Part shown: one piece after another, positions 35,001 to 42,313 of the stretch
Position numbering within the stretch: position 1 is the stretch's first letter
Layout of the letters: each line of letters starts with the position of its first letter
NCBI RefSeq assembly: GCF_014127485.1
Contig: NZ_CP059903.1
Location: 3,091,001 to 3,155,000 of the forward strand
DNA length: 64,000 nucleotides
From: Nocardioides dongkuii
Lineage (GTDB): Bacteria; Actinomycetota; Actinomycetes; Propionibacteriales; Nocardioidaceae
Reading direction: 5' to 3'
The notes under the pieces: model-generated
What the model saw: the letters and a program-made list of their open reading frames with translations, nothing else
Database searches by the model: none
What the model was told of the DNA's origin: nothing
Position numbers and translations under genes: made by a program

Positions 35001-36410
35001 GTGTCCGTGCGCGTCCGGATCACCGCGACCGTGGCGGCGCTCGTCGCGCTGACCCTCGCGGGCGCCGGACTGCTGGTCTACGCCATCGAGACCCAGCGCC
35101 TGGAGCAGCAGACCGCCGACGACGTCGACCAGGAGCTCGACGAGTTCGCGCGGCTGAACGGCGGCGGGGTGGACCCGGTGACCGGCGCCGGCTTCGCCTC
35201 GGTGCAGGACCTCCTCGAGCTGTTCATGCGCCGCAACGTCCCCGACGACGACGAGCTCCTCGTCGGCTGGGTGGGCGACCGGGTCGTCAACCTCTCGCCG
35301 CGCGAGGACCCCCTGGTCGCGGACCCGGCGTTCCTGGCCGCCGCCGCGCCCCTGGTGGACGAGGCCGACACCGTCCGGCTCGAGACCGCCGGCGAGCGGC
35401 TGATGATCACCAGCCAGCCGGTCCGGCGCGGGGGCGAGCGCGGCGCGCTGCTGGTCGTCGTCCGCCTCGAGGAGGACCAGTCCGAGCTGCTCGACACGAT
35501 GCGCACCTACGCGATCGTCGCCGCGCTCTCCCTGCTGCTGGTGACGGTGGTGGCGTTCTGGCAGTCCGGGCGGCTGCTGGCCCCGCTCCGGGTGCTGCGG
35601 GAGACCGCCGAGGAGATCGGCGAGACCGATCTGTCCCGCCGGATCCCGACCTCGGGCAACGACGACATCACCGCGCTGACGCGTACCGTCAACGGCATGC
35701 TCGACCGGCTCGAGTCGGCGTTCACCGGCCAGCGGCAGTTCCTCGACGACGCCGGGCACGAGCTCAAGACGCCGCTCACCGTGCTCCGCGGCCACCTCGA
35801 GCTACTCGACACCGGCAGCCCGGAGGAGGTCGCCGAGACCCGCGTGCTGCTGCTCGACGAGGTCGACCGGATGGCGCGCCTCGTGGGCGACCTGATCCTG
35901 CTCGCCAAGAGCGACCGGCCCGACTTCGTCACCCTCGAGCCGGTCGACCTCGCCGGGCTCACCGAGGACCTGGTCGCCAAGGCGCGCGGGCTGGGCGACC
36001 GGGAGTGGGTGCTCGACGGCGCGGCCGCGGGCACCCTGCAGGCCGACCCGCAGCGGCTCACCCAGGCCGTGCTCCAGCTCGCCGACAACGCCGTCAAGCA
36101 CACGGCACCCGGCGACACCGTCGCCATCGGCTCGTCGTACGACGGGTCCCGCGTGCGGCTGTGGGTGCGCGACACCGGGCCCGGCGTACCTCCCGAGCAG
36201 CGGGACGGGATCTTCGAGCGCTTCGGCCGCGGCCCCGTGCCCGAGGGCGACGAGGGCTTCGGTCTCGGCCTCTCGATCGTGAGCGCCATCGCCGCCGCGC
36301 ACGGCGGTCGCGTCCTGGTCGAGGACGCCGAGCCCCACGGCGCCCGGTTCGTGCTGACCCTCCCCGCCACCCTGACGAGCACCGAGGAGCACCCGTGGCC
36401 CGCATCCTGA
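35001..36410 (+). CDS. Two-component sensor histidine kinase
   Basis: A 469-residue kinase: membrane helix about 8-28, extracytoplasmic sensor about 30-165, second helix about 168-190, HAMP domain about 190-245, HisKA with His253 in GHELKTPL (a variant of the usual SHELRTP), then HATPase with QLADNAVKHTA, DTGPGVP and FGLGLSIVSAI. The start is GTG at 35001. The partner regulator gene overlaps the last 16 bases. The sensor has no recognised ligand domain. Confidence 0.93.
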   Translation: MSVRVRITATVAALVALTLAGAGLLVYAIETQRLEQQTADDVDQELDEFARLNGGGVDPVTGAGFASVQDLLELFMRRNVPDDDELLVGWVGDRVVNLSPREDPLVADPAFLAAAAPLVDEADTVRLETAGERLMITSQPVRRGGERGALLVVVRLEEDQSELLDTMRTYAIVAALSLLLVTVVAFWQSGRLLAPLRVLRETAEEIGETDLSRRIPTSGNDDITALTRTVNGMLDRLESAFTGQRQFLDDAGHELKTPLTVLRGHLELLDTGSPEEVAETRVLLLDEVDRMARLVGDLILLAKSDRPDFVTLEPVDLAGLTEDLVAKARGLGDREWVLDGAAAGTLQADPQRLTQAVLQLADNAVKHTAPGDTVAIGSSYDGSRVRLWVRDTGPGVPPEQRDGIFERFGRGPVPEGDEGFGLGLSIVSAIAAAHGGRVLVEDAEPHGARFVLTLPATLTSTEEHPWPAS

Positions 36411-37072
36411 TCGTCGAGGACGAGGCACGGATCGCGTCCTTCGTGGCCAAGGGACTGCGGGCCGAGGGTCACCTGACGACGGTGGTCGGCGACGGCCCCG
36501 GCGGCCTCGATCACGCGCTGAGCGGCGACTTCGACCTGATGGTGCTCGACATCGGGCTGCCCGGCCTGGACGGCTTCGCGGTGCTCGACCAGCTCCGCTC
36601 GCAGGGGTCGCGGATGCCGGTGATCGTGCTGACCGCCCGCGACTCGGTGACCGACACGGTCTCGGCGCTGGAGGGCGGCGCGGACGACTACATGCCCAAG
36701 CCGTTCCGGTTCGCCGAGCTGGTCGCCCGCGTCCGGCTGCGGCTGCGGCCGGGCCAGCCGGGCGAGCCGGGCGTGGCCCCGCGCGACGACGTCCTGGACG
36801 CCGGCGGCGTGCGGCTCGACGTACGCACCCGGCGGGCGACGGTCGGCGAGCGGCAGGTCGACCTGTCCGCCCGCGAGTTCACCCTGGCCGAGATCTTCAT
36901 GCGCAACGCCGGCCAGGTGCTCTCCCGCGAGCAGCTCCTCGACCACGTCTGGGGCTTCGACTTCGACCCCGGCTCCAACGTCGTCGACGTCTACGTCGGC
37001 TACCTGCGCCGCAAGTTCGGCGCCGACGCCATCGAGACCGTCCGCGGCATGGGCTACCGCTTCCGCCCCTGA
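36395..37072 (+). CDS. OmpR-family response regulator
   Basis: A 225-residue regulator. The receiver domain has EDE (8-10), Asp52 (VLDIGLPG) and Lys in YMPKPFRF. The winged helix has LSAREFTLAEIFMRNAGQVLSREQLLDHVWG and SNVVDVYVGYLRRKF. The start is GTG at 36395 with GAGGAG six bases before it, inside the kinase gene. It is the likely binder of the phased CTCA sites at 34548-34578 and 38511-38548. A perfect 60-bp palindrome starts at the base after its stop codon. Confidence 0.94.
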   Translation: MARILIVEDEARIASFVAKGLRAEGHLTTVVGDGPGGLDHALSGDFDLMVLDIGLPGLDGFAVLDQLRSQGSRMPVIVLTARDSVTDTVSALEGGADDYMPKPFRFAELVARVRLRLRPGQPGEPGVAPRDDVLDAGGVRLDVRTRRATVGERQVDLSAREFTLAEIFMRNAGQVLSREQLLDHVWGFDFDPGSNVVDVYVGYLRRKFGADAIETVRGMGYRFRP

Positions 37073-37132
37073 CTGTGGAGAACCCCGCCGAGTCGGCGCA
37101 CATGTGCGCCGACTCGGCGGGGTTCTCCACAG
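37073..37132. repeat. Perfect 60-bp palindrome
   Basis: Two 30-base arms with no spacer and no mismatch, centred between 37102 and 37103 at CACA|TGTG. The arms read outward from the centre through GCGCCGACTCGGCG and then GGGTTCTCCACAG. The inner part is the same GAGTCGGCG palindrome found at three other gaps. It fills the 67-base space between the convergent response regulator and kinase-like genes and could serve as a bidirectional terminator. Because it is self-complementary, both strands encode the same spurious peptide start. Confidence 0.97.
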
Positions 37133-37139
37133 ATCGGGG

Positions 37140-38030
37140 TCAGTGGACCTTGAAGCCGGCGAGGCGGGCGCGGGGCTGGCGGGCCAGGACCGGCTCGAGG
37201 GCCTCGGCGACCTCGTGGGGCAGCGGCCGGTCGTCGGGGTCCGGGGCGAGGCCGGCCTCGAGGACCTTCGCGACCTCGTGCGGGACCCGGTCGGGGAGGT
37301 CGTACGGCGCGTCGACCAGCTGCGGGTAGCGGCGGCGTACGTCGGGCGACCGCTGGTCTCCGTCGCCGAAGGCGCGGTACCCGGCCACCGCCTCGAAGAG
37401 CGTGGCGCAGAGCCCCCAGACGTCGCTGGCGTGCCCCGGCCGCCCCGTCGCCGGCGGGTCGCACTGCTCGGGGGCGAGGTAGAAATCGGTGCCGATCGGC
37501 GTCCGGAGCGCCTGGGCCTCGGCCAGCGGCCGCGCGACCGAGAGGTCGATGAGCCGCGCCGGCGCCCCCATGATGATGTTGCTCGGCTTGACGTCGAGGT
37601 GGGTCCAGCCGACGTGCCGCAGGTAGTGCAGCGCGCTGGCGACCTCGATCGCCAGCGGCAGGTACTGCTGCTCCTGCAGCGGCCCGTACCGGCGCAGCAG
37701 GCTCGAGAGCCGCGGCCCGTCGAGGTGCTCCAGGACGACGTGCGGGCGCTCCCCCTCGAGCTGGTGGCGGAGCCCCCGCACGACGACCGGGTGGTTGACG
37801 GTGGCGAGCGCCTCGACCTCGCGACGCAGGCCGCGGAGGCTGGACTCGTCGTCCACGAGACCGGGCCGGACGACCTTCACCACGACCGGCGCGTAGGTGA
37901 CCTCGTCGAAGGCCAGGTAGGCCTCGTACGACGACCCCCCGCCCAGCAGCCGTACGGCGGTCAGGTCCGCCGAGATCGGGTCGCCCTCGGCCAGCCCCCA
38001 GCTGCCCGCCGGGTCGGTGCTCGCCCCCAC
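37140..38030 (-). CDS. Protein kinase-like protein with altered catalytic motifs
   Basis: A 296-residue protein with a eukaryotic-type kinase fold spanning nearly the whole length: Gly-rich loop LLGGGSSYEAYLAF, Lys in VVVKVV, catalytic loop HLDVKPSNII (usual HRD reads HLD), metal loop LIDLS in place of DFG, and GTDFYLAPEQ. The catalytic Asp, Lys and Asn are kept, so activity is possible. It has no membrane helix or PASTA domain. It starts two bases after the stop of the polyampholyte gene and is thus operonic with it. Confidence 0.85.
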   Translation of the reverse strand: MGASTDPAGSWGLAEGDPISADLTAVRLLGGGSSYEAYLAFDEVTYAPVVVKVVRPGLVDDESSLRGLRREVEALATVNHPVVVRGLRHQLEGERPHVVLEHLDGPRLSSLLRRYGPLQEQQYLPLAIEVASALHYLRHVGWTHLDVKPSNIIMGAPARLIDLSVARPLAEAQALRTPIGTDFYLAPEQCDPPATGRPGHASDVWGLCATLFEAVAGYRAFGDGDQRSPDVRRRYPQLVDAPYDLPDRVPHEVAKVLEAGLAPDPDDRPLPHEVAEALEPVLARQPRARLAGFKVH

Positions 38031-38032
38031 GA

Positions 38033-38446
38033 TCAGCGCCGGGTGTCGTTGCGCGAGCGGTCGTTGGTCTGGTTCGCGCTGCGGTCGCGGGTGCGGTCGC
38101 CCCCGTCGCGCGTCCAGTCCTTGGTCTTGTCGCCGCGGCTCCGGTCGCGGTCGCGGCTGACCTTGGTGAACCGGCTGTTCGTGCCGTCGCGGGTCGACCG
38201 GCTGTTCCCGGTGTTCGTGCCGCCGCGGGTGCGGGAGTTGCTGCGGGTGTTGGTGCGGGTGTCGCGGTCCCGGCCGGCGGTGTCGTCATCGTCGTCGTCG
38301 TCGACGGCCATCACGACGTCCGGGGTGTCGTCCTTGCGGGTGTACGCCGCGTCGCCGGACGCCACGGCGGGGATCTGGAACGCGACCAGGCCGGCCGTGA
38401 CCGTCCCCGCGATCCCGAGCGTCGCGATGCTGATGATGTTCCTCAT
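38033..38446 (-). CDS. Exported polyampholyte protein of unknown function
   Basis: A 137-residue protein with a clear signal peptide (about residues 1-30, ending near AVASGDA), then a DDDDDDD run and about 85 residues composed almost wholly of Arg, Asp, Thr, Asn, Ser, Lys and Gly with RDRD-, NTRSNSRTR- and RSRGDKTKDW-like stretches. It is probably disordered outside the cell membrane. It is paired with the kinase-like gene downstream (two-base gap) and preceded by phased CTCA repeats. I know of no function for it. Confidence 0.75.
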   Translation of the reverse strand: MRNIISIATLGIAGTVTAGLVAFQIPAVASGDAAYTRKDDTPDVVMAVDDDDDDDTAGRDRDTRTNTRSNSRTRGGTNTGNSRSTRDGTNSRFTKVSRDRDRSRGDKTKDWTRDGGDRTRDRSANQTNDRSRNDTRR

Positions 38447-38510
38447 CGGAGGTCCTCTCGTCTGGGCGGGTGCCCGTGGAAGCTGTCGAGAAGGACTGTG
38501 CTCACCCGCG

Positions 38511-38548
38511 GTGAGGTGACCGTGAGCCGCTCATGAGGGGGCTCTCAT
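38511..38548 (-). promoter_or_regulatory. Phased CTCA repeats before the polyampholyte gene
   Basis: On the minus strand, read towards the gene, CTCAT (38537-38533), CTCAC (38526-38522) and CTCAC (38515-38511) start exactly 11 bases apart. An ATGAGAG (38548-38542) lies just upstream, as in the site at 34548. The array ends 64 bases before ATG 38446. The layout suits an OmpR-type regulator. Confidence 0.55.
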
Positions 38549-38583
38549 CTGGACCGATCAGGGCGGGCCTCAGCGGGGGGCGA

Positions 38584-39519
38584 TCACCGGCGCCACGCCG
38601 CCAGCCGGCGGCCGGACGGCTCGTCGGTGACCTCCGGCGACTGCGACTGCGCCCAGACCCGGCGCCACTGGGCGACCTGCGGCCCGGCGGGGTCCGGCGT
38701 ACGCCCGGCGGCGGCCCGGGTCTTGGCCTCCCACCAGGTCGTGGCGTCCTCGTCGAGCAGCTGGCCGACGGCGTCCTTGATCCGCGGCGCGAACTCGCGC
38801 ACCGACTCGCCATCGCGCGGTCGCAGCGGCTCGCCGAACCGCACGGTGAGCTGGCGCCGCCCGCGGCTCGGCCAGCTCTGGCCGCGCGGCATCGCCGCGA
38901 ACGTGCCGCGGTGGGCGACGGGGACCACGGGGACGCCGTACTCGTGGGCGAGGAACGCCGCCCCCATCCGGAACGTGCCGGTCCAGCCGTCCTGCGAGCG
39001 GGTGCCCTCGGGGAAGATCACCAGGCTCCAGCCGTCGGCCAGCACCTCGCCGGGCGTCGTCGCCATCGCGCCGCCGCGCCGGTCGATCGGGAAGGTGTTG
39101 AAGAACAGCGAGGAGCCGACCGCGCGCCACCAGGTGTCGAAGAAGTAGTCGGCCGCCGCCGCGACCGCCGTACGCCGCCGCCACTCGTCGGGCAGCGACA
39201 GCAGGATCAGCGGGGTGTCGAGGTGGGAGGCGTGGTTGGCCGCGAAGATGACCGGGCCCTGGATCCGGTCGAGCACGTCGAGCCCCTCGACCCGGGTGCG
39301 CACCTGCGAGCGGAACAGCGGCTCCAGGCCGCCCTTCTGCGCGACCTCGCGGGCCGCCATCGCCGGCCGGCGCCGCGACCAGTCCGAGGGGAAGACCGTC
39401 GAGCGCTGCGGGAGCACGTAGGCCTCCGCCGAGCGCGGCACCTGGGAGCGGCGTCCCCAGCGCCAGCCGCGCGACATGGTGCGGACGTCGTCGACGGTGT
39501 CCTTGAGGAAGCCGCTCAT
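38584..39519 (-). CDS. PlsC-type lysophospholipid acyltransferase
   Basis: A 311-residue 1-acylglycerol-3-phosphate acyltransferase-like protein. Motif I is NHASHLD, motif III is FPEGTRS, and the downstream block VPVVPVAHRGTF is typical. It transfers an acyl chain from acyl-CoA or acyl-ACP to a hydroxyl group. The ~70-residue N-terminal part before the acyltransferase core is amphipathic and not typical of PlsC itself. The ATG at 39519 overlaps the stop of the LarA-like gene by four bases. Last gene of the four-gene operon at 38584-44619. The acyl acceptor is unknown. Confidence 0.9.
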   Translation of the reverse strand: MSGFLKDTVDDVRTMSRGWRWGRRSQVPRSAEAYVLPQRSTVFPSDWSRRRPAMAAREVAQKGGLEPLFRSQVRTRVEGLDVLDRIQGPVIFAANHASHLDTPLILLSLPDEWRRRTAVAAAADYFFDTWWRAVGSSLFFNTFPIDRRGGAMATTPGEVLADGWSLVIFPEGTRSQDGWTGTFRMGAAFLAHEYGVPVVPVAHRGTFAAMPRGQSWPSRGRRQLTVRFGEPLRPRDGESVREFAPRIKDAVGQLLDEDATTWWEAKTRAAAGRTPDPAGPQVAQWRRVWAQSQSPEVTDEPSGRRLAAWRR

Positions 39520-41096
39520 CTGACGTCGGCCAGCAGGTGCGGCGGGTTGTGGAGGTAGGTGATCGACGGGCTGGAGCCCACCGTCCCCGAGGCCATCTCC
39601 AGGGCGTCGGCCAGCGTCGTGGCCGCGCGGAAGCCCAGGCGCGAGGCGACCTTGCGGTCGGCGCCGACCCAGATCACCTCGTCGACGTGGTCCATCGCGT
39701 GCGCCGCCCAGTACCACATGTAGAACGGGTGGACGCCGTGGTAGGCGTGCGAGGTGCGGTAGAGGTGGCGGTACCACTCGTCCTCGGCGAACTGCTGCTC
39801 GTACTTCGCGCTGATCACCGCGGGGTCGGTCGACTCGGCGAGGATCTCCTCGTAGAAGTCGACGTACGACGGGTGGTGCAGCTGGTTGAACCCCTCGTTG
39901 AGCGGGTGGTAGAGGATCACCGCCCCGCCCTGGCGCACGACCGGCTGGTGGCGGTAGGAGTTGAAGTAGTAGCCCAGGCCCATGCAGGTCGCGAGGATCG
40001 GGTTCATCGAGCTGTTGACGTTGTAGGGGCCGAGGTAGGGCACCCCGAGCACCAGCACGTCGGACTGCCCCTGCACCTCGACGAGCTGCTGGCGGTGCAC
40101 CCGCTCGATGGTCTTCTCGTGCACGGCCTCGACCTCGCCGGCGCTGATCCCGGTGAGCCCGTACGGCGCCCGCAGGTCGTGGAACAGCTTGTGCCGCAGC
40201 CGCTGCGGCGCGACCGCCATCCCGCGCTTGGCGGCGAGCATCGACGCCTGGTCGCGGACCGACCACTCCCACTCGCGCTTCATCAGGAACTCGTAGGGCT
40301 TGCCGAAGACGTTGTTGTCGAGCGTGGTCTCGATCTGGAAGACCTTGACGGAGTCCTGGATGACCCGGCCGATCCGCCAGGCGGAGTGGTGCATCGCCGA
40401 CTTCTTGTGGTCCATGAAGGACCGCGAGTGCACCATCGTCTTGGGGTTGTGGTGGTGCCGCAGGGACTTGTACGACGCCAGCCCGATGCCGACCGACTTG
40501 TGCCCGCCGTCCATCGCCACCAGGTTCACGTTGACGTAGACGAGCAGGTCGGACTCGGCGGCCCGCTTGCTGATCTCGATGTCCTCGCCCTGGTCGGTGG
40601 TGCCCAGGTGGGTGAGGTTGTCGCGGTCCTCGGCGTCGAAGTTGTAGAGCTTCCCCTGCGGGAAGAACGAGCGGAAGACCCGCTCCCCCACGATGTGCTT
40701 GAGCTCGCCCGCCGTCATCCGGCGGTGCAGCGCGTTGGCCGCCACGATCTCGACGTCGTCGACCCCGGCCTCGGCGGCCATCGTCAGCACGTGCTCGATG
40801 ATCCGGCCGCGGATGTCGGGCGAGCGCATCGAGGGCAGCGGCAGCGAGAGGTCGTCGAAGGCGATCGTGAGCCGCATGCCGGCGAAGAGCAGCTCCGGCA
40901 GCGGGTCGGAGTCCTCGGGGTGCAGCAGCGACTCGCGGATCGCCTCGTCGACGTCGGGCACCGTCGGCAGGGACTCCGGCGGGTAGACCACCCGGGTGCC
41001 GAGCGGGAAGGACTCCAGCCGGAACCCCAGCCCCTCGTGCACCACCAGCGGGGGCGTGCGGTCGTCGACCTCCAGGACGAATCCGGGCCTGCTCAT
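39516..41096 (-). CDS. LarA-like protein (DUF2088), divergent
   Basis: A 526-residue protein whose N-terminal half resembles the lactate racemase LarA domain: IAFDDLSLPLP at residues 78-88 (classical DDxTRP-type block), ALHRRMTAGEL near 122-132, NFDAEDRDNLTHLGTTDQG, and GGHKSVGIGLASYKSLRHHH at 197-216. LarA enzymes use a nickel-pincer nucleotide to epimerise 2-hydroxyacids. Here the Arg of the first block is Leu and the PH...GFSGGGK segment is altered, so chemistry may differ. The LarB, LarC and LarE cofactor genes are absent from the window. It is coupled at both ends by 4-base overlaps to the dehydrogenase and acyltransferase genes. Confidence 0.85.
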   Translation of the reverse strand: MSRPGFVLEVDDRTPPLVVHEGLGFRLESFPLGTRVVYPPESLPTVPDVDEAIRESLLHPEDSDPLPELLFAGMRLTIAFDDLSLPLPSMRSPDIRGRIIEHVLTMAAEAGVDDVEIVAANALHRRMTAGELKHIVGERVFRSFFPQGKLYNFDAEDRDNLTHLGTTDQGEDIEISKRAAESDLLVYVNVNLVAMDGGHKSVGIGLASYKSLRHHHNPKTMVHSRSFMDHKKSAMHHSAWRIGRVIQDSVKVFQIETTLDNNVFGKPYEFLMKREWEWSVRDQASMLAAKRGMAVAPQRLRHKLFHDLRAPYGLTGISAGEVEAVHEKTIERVHRQQLVEVQGQSDVLVLGVPYLGPYNVNSSMNPILATCMGLGYYFNSYRHQPVVRQGGAVILYHPLNEGFNQLHHPSYVDFYEEILAESTDPAVISAKYEQQFAEDEWYRHLYRTSHAYHGVHPFYMWYWAAHAMDHVDEVIWVGADRKVASRLGFRAATTLADALEMASGTVGSSPSITYLHNPPHLLADVR

Positions 41097-42313
41097 GAAC
41101 TGCTCCTCGGGTCGAAGGCCACCTTCACCGTGCCGAGGCGGCCGGCGGAGTGGGCATGGTCGAGCGCCTCGCGCCACCGGTGCAAGGGGTAGCTGGCGAC
41201 GGACTTGGACAGCTGGGCGACCGCGTCGTGGGCGACCAGCTCGGTGGCGACGTCGAACGCCGTGCGGCCGGCGCGGGGGCCGGTGAGCAGCGGCTCGTGG
41301 ACGGCGGAGGCGTAGGTGCCGACCACCTCGAGCTCGCGGAACCACGCCGCGGACAGGTCGGCGGGCGCGGGCATCCCGGACAGCACCACCCGGCCGCCCG
41401 CGCGGGTGGCCTGCAGCGCCGTCTCCAGCGACTGCTTGCTGCCCACGGCGTCGACGGCGACGTCGACGCCGCCCAGCAGGTACGGCGAGGAGAACTCGGG
41501 CTGGACCTGGAAGGCGCCGGTCGAGCGGCGCACCCGGCGCAGCACCTCCTTGGGCGCCACCACCTCGGTCGCGCCGAGCGCCGCGGCCAGCTCGCGCTGG
41601 TGGCCGTGCTTGGCGACCACGATGATCTCGCCGGCGGCGGTCAGCTCGCGCAGCGCGAAGGTCGCGAACAGGCCGACCGCCCCGGCGCCGCTGACCAGCA
41701 CCCGGTCGTTGGCCCGCACCCCCGCGCGCAGCGCCGTGTGCACGGCGCACGCCATCGGCTCGATGAGGATCGCCTGCTCGTCGGAGTAGCCCTCCGGGAC
41801 GGGGTGCAGCTGGCTGCGGTGCGCCATCAGCTGCTGGCCCCACCCGCCGCCGGTGTCCTTGCAGAAGCCGGTCTGCAGACCGGGGGCGAGGTGGCCGACG
41901 GTGATCCGGCCGCAGCGGTTGGTGGCACCGGTCGCGCACGCCTCGCACGGGTCGACGCCGCGGGCGGCGCAGGTGAGCACCGGGTCCACGACGACGCGGG
42001 TGCCGGCGGGCAGGTCCTCGCAGTCGTCAAGGAGCTCCGCGACCACCTCGTGGCCGGGCACGAACGGCAGCGACACGACCGCGGAGAAGTACAGCGAGGT
42101 CTGCCCCGACAGCGCGCCGAGGTCGGAGCCGCAGATGCCGGAGAGCCGGGTGCGCAGCCGCGCCCAGCCGGGCCGGTCGACCCGCGGCGGGTCGATGGTC
42201 ATCAGGCGCAGCGGCGCGGCGTACCCGGACAGGATGCCGGGCAGCCGGCTGCCGACGGCCTTGCCGGCGACGGTGCGGGGCAGCGAGCGGAACATCTCGA
42301 GCGCGAGCATCAT
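41093..42313 (-). CDS. Zinc-dependent alcohol dehydrogenase
   Basis: A 406-residue medium-chain dehydrogenase. The catalytic zinc site has Cys in SGICGSD and His-Glu in VPGHEV. Structural zinc cysteines are in CAARGVDPCEACATGATNRC. The NAD(P) fold is VLVSGAGAVGLFATFAL. The start uses the first of two adjacent ATGs (42313), which overlaps the fusion gene stop by four bases. It probably interconverts an alcohol and an aldehyde or ketone produced by the reductase encoded upstream. Confidence 0.9.
   Translation of the reverse strand: MMLALEMFRSLPRTVAGKAVGSRLPGILSGYAAPLRLMTIDPPRVDRPGWARLRTRLSGICGSDLGALSGQTSLYFSAVVSLPFVPGHEVVAELLDDCEDLPAGTRVVVDPVLTCAARGVDPCEACATGATNRCGRITVGHLAPGLQTGFCKDTGGGWGQQLMAHRSQLHPVPEGYSDEQAILIEPMACAVHTALRAGVRANDRVLVSGAGAVGLFATFALRELTAAGEIIVVAKHGHQRELAAALGATEVVAPKEVLRRVRRSTGAFQVQPEFSSPYLLGGVDVAVDAVGSKQSLETALQATRAGGRVVLSGMPAPADLSAAWFRELEVVGTYASAVHEPLLTGPRAGRTAFDVATELVAHDAVAQLSKSVASYPLHRWREALDHAHSAGRLGTVKVAFDPRSSS

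Noticed and set aside
37075..37329. Two open frames starting inside the 60-bp palindrome on opposite strands with the same first residues
   Set aside because: The shared peptide is a by-product of the perfect palindrome; neither continues into a plausible protein.
42310..42313. A frameshift or broken junction in the operon, because genes overlap with several ATGs close together
   Set aside because: The ATGA overlaps are regular and both frames are complete with intact motifs.
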